DNA from: Globodera rostochiensis
Taxonomy: Eukaryota; Nematoda; Chromadorea; Rhabditida; Heteroderidae
Length of the DNA: 64,000 nucleotides
Reading direction: 5' to 3'
NCBI GenBank assembly: GCA_018350325.1
Contig: JAEVLN010000002.1
Span: forward strand, 5,439,456-5,503,455
Shown here: in pieces, positions 56,142 through 64,000 of the stretch
How the letters are laid out: each line of letters opens with the position of its first letter
Position numbering within the stretch: position 1 is the first letter of the stretch
Program-made: the position numbers and the translations under genes
Notes under the pieces: model-generated
Databases searched by the model: none
Told to the model about the DNA's origin: nothing
What the model saw: only the letters and a program-made list of their open reading frames with translations

Positions 56142-56525
56142 CCGGTACCCCCGGTTTTCGGTTAACCGAGTTTTCAGAGATCCGGTTTTCGTAACCGGTT
56201 TAGAACTTATGACCGGCTAACCGACCGGTTGTTTCTGTTAATGACTAGTGTTTTCCAGTTCCGACTTTTTACTTTCTCTATCCCCATTGTTCTCTGCCCT
56301 CACGTTCATTTTGCTTTATTTCCCCCTTTTTCTCTGCTCTCAGCTTTATGCCTTCTTCCTACCCTCTCCCCACTCTTTTTTGTTCGCACGTTCACTTTGC
56401 TTATTATGCTTCTCTTCCTTCTACCTTATCTTCGATTGGCATTGAGCACTGACCTTTTTCCGCCCAAACACACCCATTCATTCACTTGTACATCGAAAAT
56501 TTGGCGTTCATTCCAAAATGAACTA
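56142..56525. repeat. second copy of a TTACCGG/pyrimidine arm
   Basis: GGTTTTCGTAACCGG words are followed by a pyrimidine tract (TTCTCTGCCCTCACGTTCAT) and by CATTCATTCAC...TTCATTCC. This is the same order as the right arm at 27960-28262. It is the host sequence into which the CGGAAAA-word element inserted. Confidence 0.7.
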
Positions 56526-56724
56526 AAAAATGTACAAAATATTTGCTTGTCACACGATCCGAATATATTTGAGTTTTTGTTTTACATATATTCATAACAA
56601 ACAGTTATGACTTGTCAGATAATCGTAGTAGCATTTTTCTCGCGTGTCTTATTTTTATCGAAGCGTGAATTTGGGTAAATATGCATTACGAATTCGTCAA
56701 TAGTAAATAAAAAGTGAGATTTAT

Positions 56725-57145
56725 AAGTTATGAGCCCGGGACTAAAGTGTCTTTTGACTGGGGACTCAGTTGTCCACTGATTAAAAAATAGGAAAAATCA
56801 CTCAGATAGGTTTCAAAATTACGAACTAGTTGATAGAAAATAAAATTGGGAATTTAAATCCGTTGTTGAACCGGTTTAAAAGCTTGAAATTAAGGGAAAA
56901 AATTGTAAAACGTACACTTCAGTACCAAAAGTAAAAATGAAACCCCTTTCTCCGCAGACAACTTTAAACAGAAGACAACTGTGCACAGGACCCCGACGGG
57001 AGGTTTGCGAATTAAAGAGTAGTCAGTCGATAGGTGTGTTCGATTCGTAATTTTTAAAGCCCATATGCTTGATTTTGTCCATTTTTTAATCAGTGGAGAA
57101 CTGAGTCCCCAGTCAAAAGACACTTCAGTCCCGGGCTCATAACTT
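56725..57145. mobile_element. 421-bp foldback MITE
   Basis: AAGTTATGAGCCCGGGACT begins a 68-bp arm whose inverse ends the element, with GTGTCTTTTGACTGGGGACT in both. The loop is about 285 bp. No clear target duplication. The minus frame at 56890-57180 overlaps its right arm and I discount it. Confidence 0.9.
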
Positions 57146-57299
57146 TCTTCATAGTGCTTGCCCCCGATTAATTTTTGCATATTCGTACTTAGTTCAGCGA
57201 GCTCTGTCGATTGAACTGTAAAAAGTCAAATTCAGTGACACCCCCATAAACTACAATTTTTCCAAAAAAAAAGGTTCAAATTTGCATTATGCTCAGAGT

Positions 57300-57534
57300 C
57301 AGGGAGCTCAACTTATCTGGAACAAACTAGCACCAAAATAGTGGCATTTTTATGGCATCGAGGGATCAAAATAGTGGCGTTTTTCTGGCAGTTTTCCTGG
57401 GGAATTTTTAAAAAAACCAATGTTTTTTTTTGAAAAATCTGCTTCACTTCTTGGGAATAGGGTCGGGCAAAAATAGTGGCAAATTCACAAAATAGTGGCA
57501 TTCGCCACTAAAAAAGGGCAAATTGAGCTCCCTA
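57300..57534. mobile_element. 235-bp hAT-type MITE, AAAATAGTGGC words
   Basis: The left end CAGGGAGCTCAA and its inverse on the right (TTGAGCTCCCTA) are flanked by the 8-bp duplication CTCAGAGT (57292-57299 and 57535-57542). The word AAAATAGTGGC occurs four times and a diverged inverse near the right end. Non-coding. Confidence 0.95.
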
Positions 57535-57544
57535 CTCAGAGTGG

Positions 57545-58245
57545 ACAAGTGAAAACGGAGGATTATGAACGGCAAAACTAAAATGAATTAAACAATATCA
57601 TAAAATTAAACTATTTAAAAAAGGTTATTAATAATTATTGATTGTTCGCAAATAAAAGCGTAAAGGCAAATAATTTTCTTCGGCATCGGAGAAAATAAAA
57701 TAAATAAATAAAAATAGAAGAAAATAATTTTGAAAATGCTGTCTAAAATAAAAGTTTTGCATACGAAAGTTATCAAAATGCAAAAGTTATTAATTAACGT
57801 ATTTAATTAAGAATGTTACCACATTATGATAGCGAATAGTAAACAAATAAATGTACTAACATTGAAAATAAGATATCAAAAAATAAAACTTAAAAAAATT
57901 ATTCAATTAAAAATGTTTGTTTAATATAATTAGATAATTACATTATTTTATTTACACGGAACAAAAATCAACGCTACAATAAATTAAAGAAATGATATTT
58001 AGCTATTAAATTAAAAATAATTAATATCGGCGTACGAAGCTATTCAAAAAATGAAATAATAAATTTAAAAAACATTCAGAAGCAAAAAATACTGAAAGCA
58101 CGGAAACAAAGTCATTATTATTTAAAAACGCAACCTAAAATATACAAATATTTTGAAGACAAAATTAATATAAATATTTAAAATTAAGCATGTATGATCA
58201 ATTTCAAGTAAACTTTTATAAAATTAAATTTTTAAGTTTGAACTT
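57545..58245. other. A-rich spacer
   Basis: AT-rich with only tiny frames. I see nothing to annotate. Confidence 0.5.
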
Positions 58246-58249
58246 TTTA

Positions 58250-58635
58250 AAATAAATTATATATGATAAAATTCAGCTTAAAAACTGAGTTAAACAAAAA
58301 AAATTTGTTTAGTTCAATCAAAACAGATAGAGATATGAGCAGATCAACGAGGAAGAGAAATAGTGAGCAAAAGGGAGAGAAAGTGGGTAGAAATATGAGC
58401 GTAAGGAGAGGAAGAGAACGTTATTACTGGTGAAACCCCCCAGTAGTGCACCCCATAGAGTAGTGAAGTTAAATGGATAGAAAATTGATTTAATTTAAAT
58501 AAAGAGATAATTTGGAAGAAAAAAATAAATAAAAAATTTGAATTTAAATTTAAAAAAAAGAAAAAACCCTAGGAACAGCTCAAAAGCGAAGCCCCCCTAA
58601 ACCTAATCATCTTGACCCCCCGCAGGCGTCTAGTT
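58250..58635. repeat. dispersed repeat, copy 2
   Basis: TTTGTTTAGTTC, GAGGAAGAGAAATAGTGAG, ACCCCCCAGTAGTGCACCCC and AAACCCTAGGAACAGCTC...AGGCGTCTAGTT follow the order seen at 44990-45670, without the minisatellite. Confidence 0.8.
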
Positions 58636-59374
58636 CTTTATATTAATAAATGTATCTATTAAACAAATTTTAAAATTCGGTGATTTCCGAACATTTTTTT
58701 GCATGAGAAAACTATTACAGTTAAAATTTATAAGACAAAAAATATTGAAGTATTTTGAAAGTTTTTACGCATAACTTGATAGATTATGCCCATTTTGCCA
58801 CAAATTTAGCACATTTTCCGGGTATTTTTAGACTTAGCATATTTTGAGAGTTTAAGCACATATGTTTTTATTAAATATGAATCCCATCGCTATTAAACAA
58901 GGATGGAAATTGATTAATATCCTTTTTGAATAATTGAAAACTATCGGCATCCTGAATGTTTTTACAACTTGAGATGCCATTTGCTTTTAAATGATAAAAC
59001 ACAAATTCAACAATTATTAAAAAATGAACGTTATAAATTAATGTTATTTCCTAGCAGACATAGGATCATTTATTTTATTTTATAGATAACAAATATTTAA
59101 ATAAATGAATGAATCAAACAATTAAATAAATAATTAATAATAAACAATTTAAATGAAAAAAACATATAAACTTTTCTAATACGTCGATAACTATTAATAA
59201 GGGTTGGAAATTGATTAACATCGTTTTTGAATGATTAATAAAACTATCGTTGATAAAGTCTAAAAATTAATAATTTTAAACATCCGAACAATAAATTTAA
59301 ATGTTTAATGATAAAACTTAAAATATGCTCATATGTTGTAACTATATTTAACAAATAAAAAGCAAAATAAATAA

Positions 59375-59563
59375 TCAAAAACAAGATTAAAATGTAAGCA
59401 AAAAATATTGATAAAAATAATAAATATTATATCCAAAGCAAATGGAATTCTTATTATAAAGCATTTTCCATGTAATGCTGGGCAAACCATAAGATTTAAA
59501 CGGGGTACACAAACGTGTTGCAACTTAAAAATACTTATTGAAAAAAAAGTAGTCAGAATTTAA
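59375..59563 (+). CDS. exon-like frame, 62 codons
   Basis: The frame reads IISKANGILIIKHFPCNAGQ, then TIRFKRGTQTCCNLKILIE, and ends VVRI with TAA. There is no ATG. The GC-richer core carries three Cys. The minus frame at 59329-59523 covers the same DNA but is hydrophobic and AT-driven. Confidence 0.42.
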   Translation, partial: SKTRLKCKQKILIKIINIISKANGILIIKHFPCNAGQTIRFKRGTQTCCNLKILIEKKVVRI

Positions 59564-59801
59564 ATCAACTGGTTTTCGAACCTTTTTAGCAATTAAAACC
59601 TGAGTTAAAGCTATGCAAAAAGAAATAATCACCAGTTCAATTTATTTTCATAAAAAGTTTACTCCATAAAAGCCTAGAGAAATATGAATCTAAAAATCTT
59701 TCGAAGATAAAGCGTAAGTAGTTGTCAAAGAACAAAAAAAAATTAATAAACTAAAAAACTGTAAAAAATGAATAACTAATACTATGATAAATCGTACAAA
59801 A

Positions 59802-59948
59802 ATGTATTTGTTCTTTGTCATATGCCTTGAGGAAAGAGCGCTTCAAACAGCTCACAAGGTAAAGCCCGCTCCTCCCACGAGCCGCGGTGCTAGGGAAGGA
59901 ATGATCGTAATAGCCGACTCATCGACCACAACGAAGTATTTACTGTAA
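59802..59948 (+). CDS. 48-aa hypothetical protein, possible short leader
   Basis: The frame starts MYLFFVICLEERALQTAHKV, then KPAPPTSRGAREGMIVIAD, and ends TTTKYLL before TAA. The first nine residues are hydrophobic but too short for a normal signal peptide. The rest is Pro/Ser/Thr-rich and soluble. The ATG is at the island edge. Confidence 0.47.
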   Translation: MYLFFVICLEERALQTAHKVKPAPPTSRGAREGMIVIADSSTTTKYLL

Positions 59949-60360
59949 ATTATAATATATTCATAAATTAATATAAAACATGTGCAAACATTTTTTTAAA
60001 TATATGATTTGACCTGGTTATAATTTATTTTTAAAACAAAAGTCTATACTACTAATAAAATTACTAAACAATCTATATAGACAATTAAAATGAAACATTA
60101 GCCCGGGTTGTTTGAGAAGAATGTATGGTATGAATGATTATAAATAAATAATTAATAATAAACGATTCCGAATAAAAGCATAATAAACCATATAAATCCC
60201 GTTTAAATATTATATTAAAGTATTTACTCCATGAGGAGAAAAGCAAATAAATTCCTTTTTATAAAATCATTAAAATCACAAAACATATTTTATTTAGAAA
60301 AAGAAAAGCATCAATCAACGTAATACTTGAAAATTGCTATATAAATAAAAAATTCGATAT

Positions 60361-60507
60361 ATGAAAAAAGGGTCAGTGCAGACGGAAACACACAGTTTTG
60401 GCAGTGCACCAAAAAGGATACATATTCGAATGTCAGATAGGTATATAAATATCAACGAAAAATCTACAATAAAAGAAATAGAAAAATTCAAATTCTTACG
60501 TGTTTAA
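60361..60507 (+). CDS. 48-aa micro-ORF, intact duplicate
   Basis: The frame starts MKKGSVQTETHSFGSAPKRI, then HIRMSDRYININ, and ends KFKFLRV with TAA. The first 24 codons are kept without a change in the 61326 copy while the flanks diverge, which suggests selection or recent origin. Function unknown. Basic and soluble. Confidence 0.5.
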   Translation: MKKGSVQTETHSFGSAPKRIHIRMSDRYININEKSTIKEIEKFKFLRV

Positions 60508-60543
60508 TTACCATTTAAAATATTCATAGATTAAAAACCAAAA

Positions 60544-60591
60544 ATGCTGGAACCGTCCTCTATCATCCTAACCGACGGGGACAACAAATGA
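60544..60591 (+). CDS. 15-codon micro-ORF
   Basis: MLEPSSIILTDGDNK and TGA, from an ATG at an island edge. Too short to judge. Confidence 0.2.
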   Translation: MLEPSSIILTDGDNK

Positions 60592-60970
60592 TCTAGAATT
60601 AATAATAAAAATTTAATTTAAGGCATTAATACAAATTAAATTTCTTTAATTGCACAAATATGCAAAATAAATAATATTTCTTATATTTGATTATTAATCC
60701 AAAAGATTATATAAAAATATTCATTAAATTTTATAAATAAATTAGCTAAGAACACTTAAATTTTCAAAGTTATTTTATTTTAATTAAAAAAACCTAACAA
60801 TCCAAAAGCACCAAATATAAAAAAAGAAGCAATATAAAGAAAATAAATGCTAATTTAAAAAGCACGGCCTTTTCTATATTGGCTACTCAACCCTCTAGCT
60901 TCTCACTTTCTTATCCTTATGCAATTTTAAAAAAAGTTGCGACAGATTTAAAACAAACATTTTAATTCAG

Positions 60971-61045
60971 GCGGCGGCGACATTGATGGATTTCATCAAA
61001 AAACTTGATGGACGATTATCAGGGTTTTGTCGATTTTGTTTTTAA
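60971..61045 (+). CDS. terminal-exon candidate or 20-aa ORF
   Basis: After a TTTAATTCAG acceptor the frame reads AAATLMDFIKKLDGRLSGFC then RFCF and TAA. The internal ATG would give 20 aa. An exon end is the better reading because of the acceptor. Function unknown. Confidence 0.35.
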   Translation, partial: AAATLMDFIKKLDGRLSGFCRFCF

Positions 61046-61217
61046 TTTAAAGGTTTGAAAATTGTTCACATCAAAATGAAAATATAAGCAGGCATTGAGA
61101 AGGTTATAACGGAAAATAGCATCTAAAAATTCAATATTTAATAATCATTCTAAAATATTCTTCTGAATTCAGATCATATTACCAAGACATTTAATTATAA
61201 GTTACTATTCTTTCCGC

Positions 61218-61295
61218 ATGCGGCGCCACCTTTTGGTGTCCGTATCCTGTTTAAATATTATATTAAAGTATTCAATGACTAAAGATAAGATGTAA
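61218..61295 (+). CDS. 25-aa micro-ORF
   Basis: The frame is MRRHLLVSVSCLNIILKYSM then TKDKM and TAA. Basic start then a hydrophobic middle. It lies 31 nt upstream of the second copy of the duplicated micro-ORF and is not present before the first copy. Confidence 0.35.
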   Translation: MRRHLLVSVSCLNIILKYSMTKDKM

Positions 61296-61325
61296 TATTT
61301 GAAAATTGCATAAAAAGTTCGATAA

Positions 61326-61409
61326 ATGAAAAAAGGGTCAGTGCAGACGGAAACACACAGTTTTGGCAGTGCACCAAAAAGGATACATATTCGAATGTCT
61401 GATAGATAG
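61326..61409 (+). pseudogene. truncated duplicate of the 60361 micro-ORF
   Basis: It is identical to the intact copy through MKKGSVQTETHSFGSAPKRI and HIRM. A repeated GATA then creates an early TAG after 27 codons. The TATAAATATCAACGAAAA block beyond the stop is still recognisable. Confidence 0.5.
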
Positions 61410-61639
61410 ATATAAATATCAACGAAAATGCTACTTGCGTTGATCTTTTTTATGGTAATAACAAATTTATAAACTGTTATTATATTAATTAAACCAGAAC
61501 AGATTTAATGAAAAAAATTTTCTTCAATTCAATAGCGAAATTTATATTATGATCACAAAGTTTGATAGGTATCTAAATAAAATCGTCATGACAATTCACA
61601 AAATATACAAAAAGGCAAAGAATCTATGTCATTATAAAA

Positions 61640-61837
61640 ATGTATTTTCTAACTTGTTTAAATATTATAAAAACAAATGTATTCGACGATAGAAAAAACA
61701 TTCCAATACACAAAATCAAAAAAAATTTATTTAAAAGCATTCTTTCTCTATACCATTTAAACGGCGCATTTGCAATTGTAAAAATTCCAGTAAAAACAAA
61801 ACAACTCGCATTTTTGCGGACAAATCCGCGAGGGTAG
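61640..61837 (+). CDS. 65-aa hypothetical protein
   Basis: ATG-started frame: MYFLTCLNIIKTNVFDDRKN, then IPIHKIKKNLFKSILSLYHL and IVKIPVKTKQLAFLRTNPRG. Basic, with alternating hydrophobic residues but no clear membrane segment. The reverse-strand frame over the same DNA is longer but less plausible here, since + is A-rich. Confidence 0.42.
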   Translation: MYFLTCLNIIKTNVFDDRKNIPIHKIKKNLFKSILSLYHLNGAFAIVKIPVKTKQLAFLRTNPRG

Positions 61838-62252
61838 CTTTTGAATGCTGAAATACTGCAGTGATTTGTTCGCTTGACACCCCACAATATTTATTCTACA
61901 ATAATATAAGGAATAATGTCATGAAGGTTCATATTTTTTTGTGTAATGAATCGAAATTATCATGAATGATAAATATGAGAAATCTTAATAAAAAGAATGT
62001 CCTAGAGTGTTTGAAATCTAGCAAACTTTGGAAAATAATAAAATCCAATAAAATTATAATTTGCTAAATCAATCACAAATAAATTCTTTATATTTTTAAT
62101 TTATTGTAATTATAAAATTTTTAAAAATATACTTTTTAAATTAGGGTTTACGAACTTTAAAATGCCAAAGATAAAAAAATGCTTAGCTGTCTTTAATGTA
62201 TGTTTGTATATTTGAAAAATAGTTAATTTGAAAAATTAAAAAGCTGTCTTCA

Positions 62253-62387
62253 ATGCAAATCAGATTCCGCGATAAAAAACATGAAAGCTCATTTATCCGA
62301 AAATCGGTGGTGAAGCGCGGCGCGGGCCAGCCGAATTGCTCAACGCAGAACCTCACCACAAAACGATATCATAAAAAAATATTATAA
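62253..62387 (+). CDS. 44-aa basic microprotein
   Basis: The frame starts MQIRFRDKKHESSFIRKSVV, then KRGAGQPNCSTQNLTTKRY, and ends at TAA. Strongly basic with NCS and NLT sequons. The ATG is at the island edge. Function unknown. Confidence 0.47.
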   Translation: MQIRFRDKKHESSFIRKSVVKRGAGQPNCSTQNLTTKRYHKKIL

Positions 62388-62415
62388 AATATTGTAAAAT
62401 AATGATAGCGTAAAG

Positions 62416-62556
62416 ATGATTTTTGGTCCAGGCGGCGGTTTCGACATCACCCCCCCCCACTCCCAAGGGGGAAAAATTTTGGGGGGTGTGGGCCATTGGC
62501 TCACCTGCCGCTTGGCATTGTCCGACTTACGTCGAAGTAAATGTTGCACCTCGTGA
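62416..62556 (+). CDS. 46-aa Gly-rich microprotein candidate
   Basis: The frame starts MIFGPGGGFDITPPHSQGGK, then ILGGVGHWLTCRLALSDLR, and ends RSKCCTS before TGA. It crosses a run of nine C and a G-rich stretch that could form a hairpin (CCCCCCAC / GTGTGGG region). The homopolymers make frame errors possible. Confidence 0.4.
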   Translation: MIFGPGGGFDITPPHSQGGKILGGVGHWLTCRLALSDLRRSKCCTS

Positions 62557-63054
62557 AGGCCAAACGTAAATAAAATAAAATTTAAAGTGAAACAAAATCT
62601 TAATTAAAATAAATAAAATAATTTAAAAAGCTAAATAAAATAAAAATGTGTAAGAGAAAAGGGACGAAAACCCAGCGCCAAAAATGAAGTAACAAATAAA
62701 AAATCCAAAGTACAAAGCATAGCAGAAAATCTTTGACAAGTAAGTAGAAATAAAAACACCAAAAAATTGATTCAAATAAAATTTTAATATTTAATTAACT
62801 TCAATTTAAATTGTTTAACAAAAATTATCTGTTAAAAAGACATATCGACAGCTGCAAAAACAGTTTAAGAATTAGCAAAAAACAGTCTTTTTAAACAAAT
62901 TTTTTAATAAATGTTTTAATGCTTTGACAAAAAATAACTTTTAAAATGCAATAATAGTTAACTTGCCATAGTGCTTAAACGTGCTTATCTTCTGTCGTTT
63001 TTCGATAAGTAAGAAGTAACCCAAAACAAATTTTATATTAAAACAAACCGTTAA

Positions 63055-63201
63055 TATTTAATTTTAATTAAAAGTCACTTAAACTTCAAATATAAAAATA
63101 CAATCTTCGACACTTTATTCGCTTTAAAAAGCGCAGCAGAGCGCCTTTTACAAAGTGTTGGCGGACAGCAGAAGCATTGTTTGTGCGTGTTACTTTTTTA
63201 A
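63055..63201 (+). CDS. exon-like frame, 48 codons
   Basis: The frame reads NTIFDTLFALKSAAERLLQS then VGGQQKHCLCVLLF and TAA. The SAAERLLQSVGGQQ stretch looks like a helix followed by a turn. There is no ATG. Function unknown. Confidence 0.38.
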   Translation, partial: YLILIKSHLNFKYKNTIFDTLFALKSAAERLLQSVGGQQKHCLCVLLF

Positions 63202-63373
63202 TATGTAAAGCAAAAAAGATAAATAATTTATCATGAAAAAGCTAAAATAAAATTTAATGCTCTTTATGAAAAGCAATGAAAAATATTATAAAGGATTTTT
63301 CGATAGATGTACGTGTAAAAAATTTAGGTCAAATATTATTAAACTCATCAAACTCATTTGCATCCAGCAACAC

Positions 63374-63680
63374 CGTGTCCCGACATTTGCACCCCAGACT
63401 TTTGCGCCCCGGATGCCTTTTTCGGACATTTGCGGCCCGACTTTTGCGGCCCCAGCCAAAATAAGACATTTGCGGCTCGACATTTGCCAATTTCCAATAT
63501 TTATAAATAACCAAATCAACTAAATTCAAATTTATGCACTTGCCTTGCTCAAGGCCCAACAAGAGCTTTGCTCTCTGACATCTCCAATCTTGATTTCTTA
63601 GTCAGGGAGTAGATACTGTAATGCATTTAAATTAAAGTGCAGCAAAATCGAATTTGCGGGATCCCGCGCGGGATTTAATC
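63374..63680. repeat. partial copy of the GACATTTGCGGC foldback
   Basis: It repeats the left arm and following block of 53745-54010, including GCCAAAATAAGACATTTGCG, AAGGCCCAACAAGAGCTTTG and TCCCGCGCGGGATTT. The matching right arm is absent. Frames here on either strand are by-products. Confidence 0.85.
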
Positions 63681-63707
63681 ACATCTAAGGTGAAAAGCTA
63701 ACAGCAA

Positions 63708-63943
63708 TTATATTTTATTATTTGGCAATCTGGGAACAATAATAAGCATACCCATAAAAGAATGAGACAAACAAATATCAACCGTACCGAACAACTTAAG
63801 CATCCTTGTCTTTTTATTCTGTGAAGAAATCTGTTGACCTTGGCATTTGCGTTTAACGGGAGTCTCCAGTACCTTTTCCAACACAAACGAACGATTCATG
63901 AGTGCCAGATTGTCGACGGACGCAAAGATCGTCATGCACACAT
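63708..63943 (-). CDS. exon candidate near the window end
   Basis: On minus a strong acceptor (TTATTGATTATCTCAG) is followed by VCMTIFASVDNLALMNRSFV then LEKVLETPVKRKCQGQQ. The frame stays open to PRLPNNKI. A GTACTGG after LEK could be a donor, giving a shorter exon. The next exon would lie downstream on minus. Function unknown. Confidence 0.38.
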
Positions 63944-64000
63944 CTGAGATAATCAATAAGAGAAAGCAAAAAAAACAATTTCTTTAACCGTCAATTCTGG

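Larger units (their letters stand above)
60188..61427. repeat. direct duplication containing a micro-ORF
   Basis: About 180-270 bp at 60188-60460 is repeated at 61247-61427. Both copies share TTTAAATATTATATTAAAGT and TTGAAAATTGC upstream, then an identical block of about 70 bp that starts near the ATG. Sequence outside the block has diverged more. Confidence 0.9.

Noticed and set aside
56890..57180. 96-codon minus frame
   Set aside because: It overlaps the right arm of the foldback at 56725-57145 and its N-terminal half is repeat sequence.
1..64000. CRISPR arrays, riboswitches, bacterial promoters or ribosome binding sites
   Set aside because: No regularly spaced short repeats with unique spacers were seen, and the sequence is eukaryotic in character.

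Overview
This window looks like AT-rich eukaryotic nuclear DNA, probably from an invertebrate animal, at roughly three quarters or more A+T by eye. Its transposons are of eukaryotic type: a Tc1/mariner-like element and several hAT-like elements with 8-bp target duplications. There are also tRNA-derived sequences and short GT-AG introns. I recognise no conserved housekeeping gene, no intact tRNA or rRNA gene, no CRISPR array and no bacterial-style operon. The species cannot be named from the sequence.

Layout: the + strand switches between A-rich and T-rich blocks a few kb long. It is A-rich at about 1-6400, 9250-11000, 28300-38600, 40000-47100, 47700-51000 and 54500-64000. It is T-rich at about 6400-9250, 11000-25200, 38600-39950 and 51000-54300. 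GC-richer islands of 50-150 bp are scattered through the blocks every few hundred bp. Each usually holds a protein-like open frame, nearly always on the A-rich strand, so + in A-rich blocks and - in T-rich blocks. Many begin with ATG at the island edge and end within it, giving 15-80 codons. Others start at an AG and look like exons. Several neighbouring pieces join in phase across short A-rich GT-AG introns (16985-17160, 17684-17840, 32667-32896, 39694-39914, 43173-43510). They are either arrays of very small genes or micro-exons of long split genes; RNA data would decide. None of these products could be assigned a function. I inspected only the visible islands, so the list is not exhaustive.

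Repeats cluster at 21.2-28.3 kb, 44.2-45.7 kb, 47.5 kb, 51.3-57.5 kb, 58.3 kb and 63.4 kb. Many are palindromic non-autonomous elements that share a plan. They have CAGGG- or TAGGG-type ends and a short GC-rich word repeated in mirror orientation in both arms. The larger ones add an internal GC-rich near-palindrome (core GGTGCCGATAGGCGCC) and a tRNA-like module. Each element uses a different word, and some are nested. Between islands and repeats I see only AT-rich sequence.
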